Shown here piece after piece: positions 36,883 to 45,146 of a stretch of 64,000 nucleotides of DNA. Position 1 is the first letter of the stretch, and the number at the start of each line of letters is the position of its first letter. A model generated the notes under the pieces. That model saw nothing but the letters and a program-made list of their open reading frames with translations, had not been told where the DNA came from and made no database searches. The position numbers were made by a program, and so were the translations under genes. The DNA comes from JADFJB01 sp964464595 (GTDB taxonomy: Bacteria > Zhuqueibacterota > JdFR-76 > DREG01): positions 1 to 64,000 of the forward strand of contig CAYXGW010000008.1 of the NCBI GenBank assembly GCA_964464595.1, written 5' to 3'.

Positions 36883-37635
36883 ATTCATAAAATTGCAAAA
36901 TTCTTTGAGATTTCGGAAAAATTAAAGCAAAAATTATTTGATGCAAATCACGTGGCGGTTCTAACTGGTGCGGGAATATCCGCCGAAAGCGGTGTGCCTA
37001 CGTTCCGCGGTGAAGATGGTTTATGGAACAAATTTAAACCGGAAGAACTGGCTAATTTTGATGCGTTTATTAGAAATCCGAATTTAGTGTGGGAGTGGTA
37101 CCAGTATCGGCGGCATTTAATCAATGAAGTTATTCCTAATCCCGGTCACTTTGCATTAGTTGAAATGGAAAACAATTATCCGGAGTTTACATTAATAACA
37201 CAAAATGTTGATGGATTACATCAAAAGGCAGGAAGTCAAAATATTCATGAATTGCATGGAAATATATTGAGAAACTTTTGTATAAAGTGTAACACTTTTT
37301 ATTCGGAGATAAATGATTTGTCTGATAATATAGCGCCAATTTGCCAATGCGGTGGGTTAATCCGGCCCGATGTTGTGTGGTTTGGTGAACTTTTATCAGA
37401 ATCTATTCTTGAAGCGGCCAATAAGGCAACCTGTTTATGTGATTTATTTTTATCAATTGGCACATCTGCATTGGTTTATCCTGCAGCTTCTTTACCGGAA
37501 GTCGCAAGGTCTCATGGAGTATTTGTAGTTGAAATTAATCCAACCCCTACTCCGGTTTCGGAAATTGCCGATGAAGTTATTGCAGAAAACTCAGGAATTG
37601 TTTTGCCGGAATTACTGAAATATATGAATAATTAA
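36883..37635 (+). CDS. cobB: Sirtuin NAD-dependent protein deacylase (class III-like)
   Basis: A Sir2-family deacylase. It has the GAGISAESGVPTFRG nucleotide motif, TQNVDGLHQKAG, the catalytic His in ELHGN, and a four-Cys zinc site (CIKC and CQC). The WYQYRR motif gives the Tyr and Arg that in CobB/SIRT5-type sirtuins bind succinyl-lysine, so desuccinylase activity is likely. The first canonical start, GTG 36952, cuts off the helix that normally precedes VLTGAGIS; the frame is open 23 codons further back to an ATT at 36883, right after a stop and 6 bases after GGAG. I place the start there, with reservation. Confidence 0.88.
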   Translation: MHKIAKFFEISEKLKQKLFDANHVAVLTGAGISAESGVPTFRGEDGLWNKFKPEELANFDAFIRNPNLVWEWYQYRRHLINEVIPNPGHFALVEMENNYPEFTLITQNVDGLHQKAGSQNIHELHGNILRNFCIKCNTFYSEINDLSDNIAPICQCGGLIRPDVVWFGELLSESILEAANKATCLCDLFLSIGTSALVYPAASLPEVARSHGVFVVEINPTPTPVSEIADEVIAENSGIVLPELLKYMNN

Positions 37636-37641
37636 ATTGGA

Positions 37642-40005
37642 ATGGTTTTTGTGAAATTTAAAAGTTTTTTTTCTTTTCCCAATTGGAATATTAAAGTTGG
37701 ACTTCTAAGTACTTTACTTTCTCTAACACTAATAATGGGCTGTGGTGCTTATTTTAACACCTATTACAATGCAAAGAAATATTTTAATCAGGCAGAAAAA
37801 AAACGGATTAACCGAGAAAAAAGTGCGCAAGTTTCGGGAAATCAGAACAAAAGGTCGAATAGGTCTAAAATCATAGAATATGAAAAAGCGATTGAAAAAG
37901 GATCTAAGGTTTTACAGTTTCATGCTAAAAGTAAATACGTAGATGACGCGCTATTTTTAATAGGACGATCTTTTTTTTATACCTTCGATTATCTAAAAGC
38001 CCGTCGTAAGTTTGAAGAGTTAATTACAATTTTCCCGGAAAGTAATCTTGTCTCCAAATCAAAACTATGGTTGGGAAAAACCCTTATCGAGCTTAAAGAA
38101 TACGAAAATGCATTAACCGTTCTGAATGAATTGGTTTCTCAGAAAGTTGACAAGAATATATCCGGAGAAGCACGTTTTTTACTAGGTGAGTTATATTTCA
38201 CTAGAGAAGATTATCCAGCTGCAATTAAGGAGTTTACAGATACAATTGATAAAGTCAGTAAAAAATCTGACAAGGTTAAAGCGCTTTCTAAAGCAGGTGA
38301 AGCATATATAAAGCTTCAAGATTACAACAATGCAGCTCAGGTTTTACGTCGTGCTTTAGATTTAAAGCCGGAATTGGAACAGAAGTATTCAGTCGAGTTG
38401 ACCTATGCAAAGGTCTTGCGGCAACTTAAAGAATACAATCAAACATTATTGGTCTTTGATGCAATGACCAAAGGAGCACTTACCCAGAACGAAATGGCCA
38501 ATGTTAGACTTGAAATAGCGAACACTTACATCGAGAGAGAAGAATGGGACAAAGCTAAGATTATCCTTGAAGAAATAGTTTCGGATTTTCCAAAATCAGA
38601 ATTTGCCGTAATTGCACTTTTTGAACTTGGTAAAATGTTTATCAAGAAGGACAATGATTTACAACACGCAAAGGATTATTTCGAAGCTGCGAAGAAAAAA
38701 AATAAGCGAACTGCCGTCACTGATAGTGTTATATTATGGCTAAAAAATGTCACAGAGTGGGATCAGCTTAAGTTTGAAATTGGAGTTTTGGAAACTGCTT
38801 ACTACTCATTTGATTTTACAAATACTGATTCGATAGGTGAATATATTGTAGAAGAACAAGATGAATCAGATAAATTTGCTATACAAAATGCCCTAGCACG
38901 AAACCAGGCGCAAGTGAATCCAGACTCAATAGAACAGAATGCCAGCAATGATTCAACTAAGTCTTCGGACATGGAGGATTTTTTGTCTCAGGAAGTTTTA
39001 TCAAAAATGGATGAAAAAGTAACCATCAATCAACAAAAAAAGGATGATAAAAATATTAACGGAGTAGCGAATAGTAATAAACAAGCGATCAATATGAATA
39101 TTGTTGAAAAGAAGAAAGTATCAATTCCAAAGAATTTTAATCAACTTGAAGATAAATTAATATCAACCCACAATACATTGGCAGAACTGTTTCTTTTTCA
39201 GTTCGATCAGCCGGATTCTGCTTTAAGCCAATATGAATTCCTTTCGATTAACTTTGATGATAATCAACAAGTGCCTCATTGGTTATTCATGCGTTCATCG
39301 CTGCAACAGAGAAAAGGGGCTAAAGAGCTTGCCGATTCTCTATTCCAAACTATCATTGATAAATATCCTAAGACACAGTATTCAGTTGAAGCCAGCAAAA
39401 TTCTTGGAAAAGAAGTACAAGAGAAAAAGTTGGATGTAGTTGAATCACTTTTTACCCAGGCTGAAGATCAATTATTCAAAATAAATGATGTGGATTCTTC
39501 CTTAAAGTTATATTATCGCATCTCGGAAAATTACAAGGAATCCGAATTCGCCCCTAAGGCGATTTATACAATTGCATGGATTCATGAATGGAAGCTGTCT
39601 AATAATGATAAAGCATTGGAAATTTACGAGCAGTTGATTGAGCGTTATCCGGATTCTGAACTAAGCAAGCAAGTTAAAGTGAAGCTTGATGCATTAAAAA
39701 GGGCTAAAAAAGAAGAAGAAGAAAGAAAAAAACAATTAGAAGCCGCTGAACAAATAGCTTCGCAAGCTGCTGAAGAAGATACAACCATTTTAAAAACTGA
39801 GGGAATTGATCCGCAAGCAAAAAAGATAGAACTATTAGATGATATTAGAACAGATCCAAGAATAAAAAAAACACGTTCAAAAAATAAAAACGATGCTGGG
39901 AAAAAATCAAAAGTAGAAACCGATCCTCGAAAAAAGAACTTAAAGAAAAAAGACGATAAAAAATCCAATATAAAAAAGGAGGTTCAGCCGGAGAAACTTC
40001 TGTGA
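37642..40005 (+). CDS. TPR-repeat lipoprotein with Lys-rich tail
   Basis: A 787-residue exported lipoprotein (lipobox LIMGC, Cys about residue 34). The bulk is TPR-like repeats with the FPESNL, FPKSEF, YPKTQY and YPDSEL turns typical of BamD/CpoB-like proteins, interrupted by an acidic, Gln/Asn-rich linker (about 390-490). The C-terminus (about 675-787) is extremely rich in Lys, Glu and Arg. It likely scaffolds envelope proteins; it resembles the gliding-motility SprE type by layout only. Its stop overlaps the pyrK start by four bases. Confidence 0.85.
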   Translation: MVFVKFKSFFSFPNWNIKVGLLSTLLSLTLIMGCGAYFNTYYNAKKYFNQAEKKRINREKSAQVSGNQNKRSNRSKIIEYEKAIEKGSKVLQFHAKSKYVDDALFLIGRSFFYTFDYLKARRKFEELITIFPESNLVSKSKLWLGKTLIELKEYENALTVLNELVSQKVDKNISGEARFLLGELYFTREDYPAAIKEFTDTIDKVSKKSDKVKALSKAGEAYIKLQDYNNAAQVLRRALDLKPELEQKYSVELTYAKVLRQLKEYNQTLLVFDAMTKGALTQNEMANVRLEIANTYIEREEWDKAKIILEEIVSDFPKSEFAVIALFELGKMFIKKDNDLQHAKDYFEAAKKKNKRTAVTDSVILWLKNVTEWDQLKFEIGVLETAYYSFDFTNTDSIGEYIVEEQDESDKFAIQNALARNQAQVNPDSIEQNASNDSTKSSDMEDFLSQEVLSKMDEKVTINQQKKDDKNINGVANSNKQAINMNIVEKKKVSIPKNFNQLEDKLISTHNTLAELFLFQFDQPDSALSQYEFLSINFDDNQQVPHWLFMRSSLQQRKGAKELADSLFQTIIDKYPKTQYSVEASKILGKEVQEKKLDVVESLFTQAEDQLFKINDVDSSLKLYYRISENYKESEFAPKAIYTIAWIHEWKLSNNDKALEIYEQLIERYPDSELSKQVKVKLDALKRAKKEEEERKKQLEAAEQIASQAAEEDTTILKTEGIDPQAKKIELLDDIRTDPRIKKTRSKNKNDAGKKSKVETDPRKKNLKKKDDKKSNIKKEVQPEKLL

Positions 40006-40796
40006 GTAAAAATTATGTTTTTCATGCGGAATTAATAGGAAAAGATTGGCTTAACGATTCTTATTTTACTCTTCGCTTTTCTTGCCTGGAAATTGCACAA
40101 ATCTGTTTACCCGGACAATTTGTTAACATAAAATTGTCAGATTTGTATGATCCCCTCCTGAGACGGCCAATGAGTATTTACAAATGCAACCGTCAAGAGG
40201 GGTGGATCGAATTTTTGCTCAAAGTAGTAGGGAAGGGTACTTTAGGATTGTCGGCTGTAAAAAAGGGAGAAACTTTCGGTTTACTTGGTCCTTTAGGGAA
40301 TGGATTTAACTGCGATGGGATTCAAAACGCTATTCTTGTTGGGGGTGGAATTGGAATTGCACCATTAGTGTTTTTGGCTGAAGAACTGGCTGGAAAAGGC
40401 GTATCAATAAACTTCATCCAGGGCTTTCGTACAAAAAATGAATACTGTTGCAGAGATGAAATTGTGCCCTTTGTGAAACGACTGTTAATTTCAACTGATG
40501 ATGGAAGCATTGGTATTCAAGGTGATGTTGCACAAGCGCTAAATAAATTGATCGCCGAAAATAGCAGTCTTAAAAATTCGACATTATTGGCTTGTGGCCC
40601 CAATCAAATGATGGAATCGATCGAAAAAATATGCTTATCTCAAAATATAGAAGCCCAATTTTCTGTTGAAACACACATGGCTTGCGGCTTTGGGGTTTGT
40701 ATCGGTTGTCCAATGCCAAAATCCGACGAATCCGGCTATTATTTGGCTTGTGTAGATGGTCCTGTTTTTAATTTGGGTGATGTAAAGTTTGAGTAA
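40002..40796 (+). CDS. pyrK: Dihydroorotate dehydrogenase electron-transfer subunit
   Basis: A 264-residue iron-sulfur flavoprotein. It has the FAD-binding RRPMSIYK motif, the NAD-binding LVGGGIGIAPL motif, and a [2Fe-2S] site with CGFGVCIGC and a final Cys in YYLACVDGPVF. It passes electrons from dihydroorotate dehydrogenase B to NAD. The GTG start at 40002 overlaps the preceding stop; the pyrD start overlaps its end by eight bases, as expected for tightly coupled subunits. Confidence 0.96.
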   Translation: MSKNYVFHAELIGKDWLNDSYFTLRFSCLEIAQICLPGQFVNIKLSDLYDPLLRRPMSIYKCNRQEGWIEFLLKVVGKGTLGLSAVKKGETFGLLGPLGNGFNCDGIQNAILVGGGIGIAPLVFLAEELAGKGVSINFIQGFRTKNEYCCRDEIVPFVKRLLISTDDGSIGIQGDVAQALNKLIAENSSLKNSTLLACGPNQMMESIEKICLSQNIEAQFSVETHMACGFGVCIGCPMPKSDESGYYLACVDGPVFNLGDVKFE

Positions 40797-41697
40797 CTTG
40801 ACTGTCAAACTGGGGCCATTAGAATTGGAAAATCCAATATTAACCGCTTCCGGAACTTTTGGTTACGGAAATGAATTCGCAGAATTTATCAATCTCGACA
40901 GACTCGGAGGGATTGTTACAAAATCGCTTACTCCAAACCCTCGCCCCGGAAATCCACCTCATCGTGTGGTTGAAGTTACAGGAGCCATGCTCAATTCAAT
41001 CGGTTTGGCCAACATCGGAGTAGATTCATTTATTCAAGATAAAATGCCGTTTCTCCAATCCTTGGGATGCAAGGTTATCGTTAATATTGCAGGTGAGAGA
41101 CTTGATGAATACATAAGTGTCCTGACAAAATTAGAAACTGTTTCAAATGGAATTGATGCGTATGAAATTAATCTTTCATGTCCAAACGTAAAGGAAGGCG
41201 GCAGGACTTTTGGTAAAGATCCCAGGCAAGTACATCGTATTACTTCGGCATTACGGGAATTGACGCATAAACCCCTGATTATCAAATTAACTCCGGAAGT
41301 ATCAGATATCGGTGAATTGGGGCTTGCAGCACAGGAAGGTGGAGCGGATATCATTTCTGCAATAAATACGTTTATCGGGATGGTAATTAACACAGAAAAA
41401 AGAAAGGCGGTTTTGGGAACTATAACCGGTGGATTTTCCGGACCAGCCTTAAAACCGTTAGCTCTAGCAAAGGTCTATACCCTTAGCCAGGTTGTTTCTA
41501 TACCTATCATAGGAATCGGTGGCATATTTACTGTAACCGATGTCGTTGAATTTCTATTGGCGGGGGCCTCTGCGGTTCAAATAGGGACTGCAAATTATAT
41601 TGAACCAAAAATCAGCGAAAAACTGGTTGACGATTTACTGCAGTATTGCAAAGATAACGAATTAGAATCTATCGCGGAATTAATCGGAACCCTATAA
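40789..41697 (+). CDS. pyrD: Dihydroorotate dehydrogenase B, catalytic subunit
   Basis: A 302-residue FMN enzyme of pyrimidine synthesis. It starts with the PILTASGTFGYG segment, has the substrate loop NSIGLANIG, the catalytic Cys in NLSCPNVKEGG (class 1B), and the FMN-phosphate-binding IGIGGIFTVTD and GASAVQIGTAN motifs. It oxidises dihydroorotate to orotate in the cytosol, working with PyrK. TTG 40789 is supported by the coupled overlap. CdsA follows 14 bases later. Confidence 0.96.
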   Translation: MSNLTVKLGPLELENPILTASGTFGYGNEFAEFINLDRLGGIVTKSLTPNPRPGNPPHRVVEVTGAMLNSIGLANIGVDSFIQDKMPFLQSLGCKVIVNIAGERLDEYISVLTKLETVSNGIDAYEINLSCPNVKEGGRTFGKDPRQVHRITSALRELTHKPLIIKLTPEVSDIGELGLAAQEGGADIISAINTFIGMVINTEKRKAVLGTITGGFSGPALKPLALAKVYTLSQVVSIPIIGIGGIFTVTDVVEFLLAGASAVQIGTANYIEPKISEKLVDDLLQYCKDNELESIAELIGTL

Positions 41698-41711
41698 ATA
41701 GAAAAATCAAA

Positions 41712-42548
41712 ATGGCATTTGCACAACTTAAATCTCGAGTCCTTGTTACTATTGTCGGGGCGCCTATTGTTTTGTATTGTGTGTATTTTGGGAAGTGGCC
41801 TTTCTTTATATTTATGGCGGCGATATTTGTATTATCGTTAAGTGAATTTTTTGAGCTATCCAAAAATAAGGGTGTCGTTCCTAATTTAATAATTTCTATA
41901 ATAGCCGGTATGCTACTCTTGTTTGACATGTATTTATCGCGCGGCGAATATTTTATACAAATCATAAGTGTTTATCTAGTTCTCATCAGCATTTTACAAT
42001 TAAGGGAAGCCAGGGGATCGCAGATTCAAAATATTTCCGTTAATTTTTTTGCTTTTGGATATATAGGTATGCTGCTGAGTTTTTTTATTGGGATCCGCCA
42101 ATTACCTCTTGATTTGAATGTTGACTATAACCAGGGCGGAATATGGGCTATTACTATTTTAGCGATTTTTTGGATTGGGGATACGGTAGCTTATTTTGTA
42201 GGAAGCAGCATAGGTAAACATAAATTGGCGTCAAGAGTCAGTCCGAAAAAAACTATCGAGGGTGCGATTGCAGGATTTATTTCCATGCTAATGGTGATGT
42301 ATATAGCAAAAATGTTATTTTTACCGGAATGGAGTTGGTTAGATGCTACTATCATCGGTGTAATTTGTGGAACTGTTGGACAAATGAGTGATTTGGTTGA
42401 ATCGTTATTTAAACGGGATGCCGGTGTAAAAGACACCTCGAATATCCTGCCAGGACATGGTGGTATATTCGATCGTTTTGATGTCCTCTTTCTAGTCTCA
42501 CCCCTCATTTTCTTTTATTTAAAATATTTTTCCTCAGTAAGTCATTGA
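41712..42548 (+). CDS. cdsA: Phosphatidate cytidylyltransferase
   Basis: A 278-residue integral membrane enzyme with about eight helices. It has the SPKKTIEGAIAGF signature segment and the C-terminal catalytic block DLVESLFKRDAGVKDTSNILPGHGG typical of CdsA. It makes CDP-diacylglycerol for phospholipid synthesis. It is cotranscribed with pyrKD, an arrangement common in bacteria where CdsA sits near housekeeping enzymes. Confidence 0.95.
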   Translation: MAFAQLKSRVLVTIVGAPIVLYCVYFGKWPFFIFMAAIFVLSLSEFFELSKNKGVVPNLIISIIAGMLLLFDMYLSRGEYFIQIISVYLVLISILQLREARGSQIQNISVNFFAFGYIGMLLSFFIGIRQLPLDLNVDYNQGGIWAITILAIFWIGDTVAYFVGSSIGKHKLASRVSPKKTIEGAIAGFISMLMVMYIAKMLFLPEWSWLDATIIGVICGTVGQMSDLVESLFKRDAGVKDTSNILPGHGGIFDRFDVLFLVSPLIFFYLKYFSSVSH

Positions 42549-42569
42549 TAAAAAAGGTTGCCCCAAATC

Positions 42570-43343
42570 ATGCCTATTGACGTCATTTTGAAAAGTGTGA
42601 TTGCGGGTTTATTGGCCAGCCTGGCATGTGGCTTGGGTGTATTTCCATTATTGTTCAAAAAATTTGACCCCATTAAACATAGCGGTATTGGTTATGGTTT
42701 TGCTGGGGGTTTAATGTTCGCAGCTTCGGTATATAATTTGATTCTTCCCGGTCTTAAACTCTCATCTCAAGATATTTCAGTTTCAGATGCTGTTTTTGTA
42801 ATTTCCGGTATTATTTTGGGGGCTGCGTTTCTATGGGCTACCGATATTTACTTATCCGGTGAAAGAACCGATCATGCTAGTTGGAAGAAGTGGGGCAGTA
42901 GGCAAGAGTTATTAATTTTCCTGGCAATGATGGTTCACAGCATTCCTGAAGGCGTTGCCGTTGGAGTGGGATATGCTTCCGGAGAAGTGCTATCTACGAA
43001 GTTAGGAACTTATATAGCTGTGGCAATCGGAATTCATAATATCCCTGAAGGACTGGCTGTTGCCATTCCCATAAGATCTGCCGGGGCAAGTATTAAAAAA
43101 TGCTTTATAGCTGCTTTTTTCACAAGTTTACCCCAACCGATAGCTGCTATTCCAGCAGTGATTGCTTCCTGGTTTTTTCAACCGCTCATGCCGATTTTGA
43201 TGGGGTTTGCGGCTGGAGCTATGATTTTCTTAATTTTGCTGGAGCTTATTCCACACGCATTAGATTTTGAAAAGCCTGTAAAAATAGCCTGGGCGTTTAC
43301 CTTAGGATTTTGCTTGATGGTCTTTGTCCAGGTGATTTTGTAA
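42570..43343 (+). CDS. ZIP-family metal transporter
   Basis: A 257-residue membrane protein with eight predicted helices. The metal-binding HSIPEGVAVGVGY in helix 4 and HNIPEGLAVAIPI in helix 5 are the ZIP signatures, and a final amphipathic helix follows. It takes up zinc or another divalent metal. ATG 42570 is preferred to TTG 42558 because AAAAAGG lies about 11 bases upstream. A minus-strand gene converges on its stop ten bases later. Confidence 0.92.
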   Translation: MPIDVILKSVIAGLLASLACGLGVFPLLFKKFDPIKHSGIGYGFAGGLMFAASVYNLILPGLKLSSQDISVSDAVFVISGIILGAAFLWATDIYLSGERTDHASWKKWGSRQELLIFLAMMVHSIPEGVAVGVGYASGEVLSTKLGTYIAVAIGIHNIPEGLAVAIPIRSAGASIKKCFIAAFFTSLPQPIAAIPAVIASWFFQPLMPILMGFAAGAMIFLILLELIPHALDFEKPVKIAWAFTLGFCLMVFVQVIL

Positions 43344-43353
43344 CACGTGCAAT

Positions 43354-43725
43354 TCAACCCGGGTTTGGTTCTAATTCTTCCTGAATTTCTTTCCTGCTCT
43401 CCTTTGACAAACTGTCAACCTCATCATTTACTCTTTCGAGAAATTCCAGCCATTTATCCGGATTTGTTTGATAATAAGAAAGAATCAGTTCGTATTTTTC
43501 TATGGTAATTTTATTCTTTTTGAGTAATGGAATAAACCTTGAGGTATAATCTACCTCTCTTGGATAAAGCGTTTTTATAATCATGATTTCAGCATATAGC
43601 TTCACAAACGATTCCTCATCGATAGGAAGTCCAATTTCAGGGTCTTGACTTTTTTGACAATGGATTAGATTGACTGCTAGAAAAGATAAGAATAAAAATG
43701 TTAATTTTGGTTTGAAATTTATCAT
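43354..43725 (-). CDS. DUF4296-like lipoprotein
   Basis: About 123 residues. A signal from MINFKPKLTF leads to a lipobox at LIHC (Cys about residue 23). The mature part is short and helical, with an EIMIIKTLYPREVDYTS segment and a long charged C-terminus (NDEVDSLSKESRKEIQEELEPNPG). This matches the layout of DUF4296 lipoproteins of Bacteroidota. The upstream ATG at 43797 gives a needlessly long leader; 43725 is favoured. Confidence 0.7.
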   Translation of the reverse strand: MINFKPKLTFLFLSFLAVNLIHCQKSQDPEIGLPIDEESFVKLYAEIMIIKTLYPREVDYTSRFIPLLKKNKITIEKYELILSYYQTNPDKWLEFLERVNDEVDSLSKESRKEIQEELEPNPG

Positions 43726-44107
43726 TATATTTTGAAAATTCTTCATATCATAAATTAATTTTGACTTAAAATAATGTAAGCTTTTGCGAAAAACCAATCA
43801 ATCTTAACCAATGGATCCGGAATACTACAGAAAGCTTAGAATAAAGCAATTATTAAATATTTTATTTGTTGAATTTTATTGAAATTAATAGTTGCTTTTT
43901 TATTGAATTAAATATATGTTAAGCGCCTAAGTAAAAAGTACACCTGTTTAATGCTTTTATATGTTCAAATTTTAGTAATGCCCTTTTAATAAAACCTCAC
44001 ATATAGAATAATCAAAATTCAATATATTGGTAAGTGGCAAATCTGATGGTAAAAGCTGTAGACTTAGTTGTACAAGTCAAAATAAATTAATGTAAGGATT
44101 TAGATAT
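43726..44107. promoter_or_regulatory. Long upstream region of the cold-shock gene
   Basis: About 310-380 very AT-rich bases. Cold-shock genes often have long 5' UTRs that control mRNA stability. I see no firm hairpin or cold-box match, but the length fits. The minus-strand DUF4296 gene also starts here. Confidence 0.4.
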
Positions 44108-44308
44108 ATGGAAACAGGAACAGTAAAATGGTTCAATAGCTCTAAGGGTTATGGATTCATCAATCGAGAAGAGGGCGAAGATGTATTTGTCCATTTCAAT
44201 GCCATTGTAAGTGAGGGCTATAAATCATTGGAAGAGGGAGATAAAGTCCAATTTGAAGTCGAACGTGGACCTAAAGGCTTGCAAGCAACTAACGTGTCAA
44301 AAGTTTAG
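44108..44308 (+). CDS. Cold-shock protein (CspA family)
   Basis: A 66-residue cold-shock domain with RNP1 KGYGFI and RNP2 VFVHF, the standard MxTGTVKWFN start and ATNV end. It binds single-stranded RNA/DNA and acts as an RNA chaperone. AAGG stands 13 bases upstream of the ATG. A strong terminator follows 20 bases after the stop. Confidence 0.95.
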   Translation: METGTVKWFNSSKGYGFINREEGEDVFVHFNAIVSEGYKSLEEGDKVQFEVERGPKGLQATNVSKV

Positions 44309-44328
44309 TTTAAAGAATTTCTTTTATA

Positions 44329-44360
44329 ACCCCTGGTTTAATATAAGCCAGGGGTATTTA
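44329..44360 (+). terminator. Rho-independent terminator of the cold-shock gene
   Basis: ACCCCTGG (44329-44336) and CCAGGGGT (44348-44355) form an 8-bp stem with an 11-base loop, followed by ATTTAATTT. Confidence 0.75.
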
Positions 44361-44692
44361 ATTTGTGAATATTTCGGGGTCATGAATATACTCAGCATTA
44401 TTATTTCTTCTACAAAACGAAATTGGTGATTCAAAGCTTACGTAGTATTCAGTTGGTAAATCGAATGTATCAACATAATCCCCACATGAATGTCGAATTG
44501 CAATAACACGACATTTTATGTTGTGATATTGCAATTATTCTGAGGTTAGAAAAAGTAGGAGGAAATTTTACAAACTACAAAGATGAAGAGCTTTGTGTTC
44601 AATATTGTTTTTACTTTTCTCAAAGACGTTTCAAATTTCGCGTTTCCTAATTTCGAACACGCAATTATTTGAAGATGCGTAAACCTCGTGTT
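44361..44692. other. Intergenic region with a long hairpin
   Basis: About 330 AT-rich bases between convergent genes. Apart from the hairpin at 44496-44536 I find no gene or RNA that I can support. Confidence 0.4.
44496..44536. repeat. 18-bp near-perfect inverted repeat
   Basis: AATTGCAATAACACGACA (44496-44513) pairs with TGTTGTGATATTGCAATT (44519-44536), loop TTTTA; one mismatch and one G-T pair. No T-run follows, so it is not an obvious terminator. It could be a mobile-element remnant (MITE-like) or a protein-binding site. Confidence 0.6.
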
Positions 44693-45130
44693 TCATCCGC
44701 CATTCTTTCCTTTTCTTTTGAACAAATAAAGATCTAAACTAAACGGCGACACACCTTTCAGAAAAACGCTCATCGAAAATAACCAATACAGAAAAGCCAA
44801 TTCCCCTTCACCTAATATCTTGCCATCATGGGCGACCAAAACGGCTATAGAAAAATTGATTAAAAGCGCAAAGCTCGCAAATCGTGTAAATAATCCTAAA
44901 AGGATAAGTACCCCACATATTAATTCCGCCCCTAGAGAAAGGTATGCACTAAAAACAGGTAAGGGAACATTTAGGGATGTTAAGAATTTCGAAAACTCAA
45001 GAACTCCTTGTTTATTAAAAATTCCTGGAAACCCATGATAGGTCATGGCACAGCCCAGCCAAATCCTGATTAAAAGGTCTGCATTTTGCGAGAAAGGTTT
45101 ACTCAGCAACCTGCGAAATTCATTTTTCAT
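44693..45130 (-). CDS. DoxX-family membrane protein
   Basis: A 145-residue protein with four membrane helices. It has the family's RIWLGCAMTYHGFPGIFNKQG start, the LGAELICGVLILLGLFTRFAS middle and the GKILGEGELAFLYW segment. DoxX-like proteins bind quinones or serve as oxidoreductase subunits; here the partner is not visible. The gene lies 16 bases downstream of the DUF5916 barrel gene on the same strand. Confidence 0.85.
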   Translation of the reverse strand: MKNEFRRLLSKPFSQNADLLIRIWLGCAMTYHGFPGIFNKQGVLEFSKFLTSLNVPLPVFSAYLSLGAELICGVLILLGLFTRFASFALLINFSIAVLVAHDGKILGEGELAFLYWLFSMSVFLKGVSPFSLDLYLFKRKGKNGG

Positions 45131-45146
45131 GGCTTAGTTCCAAATT

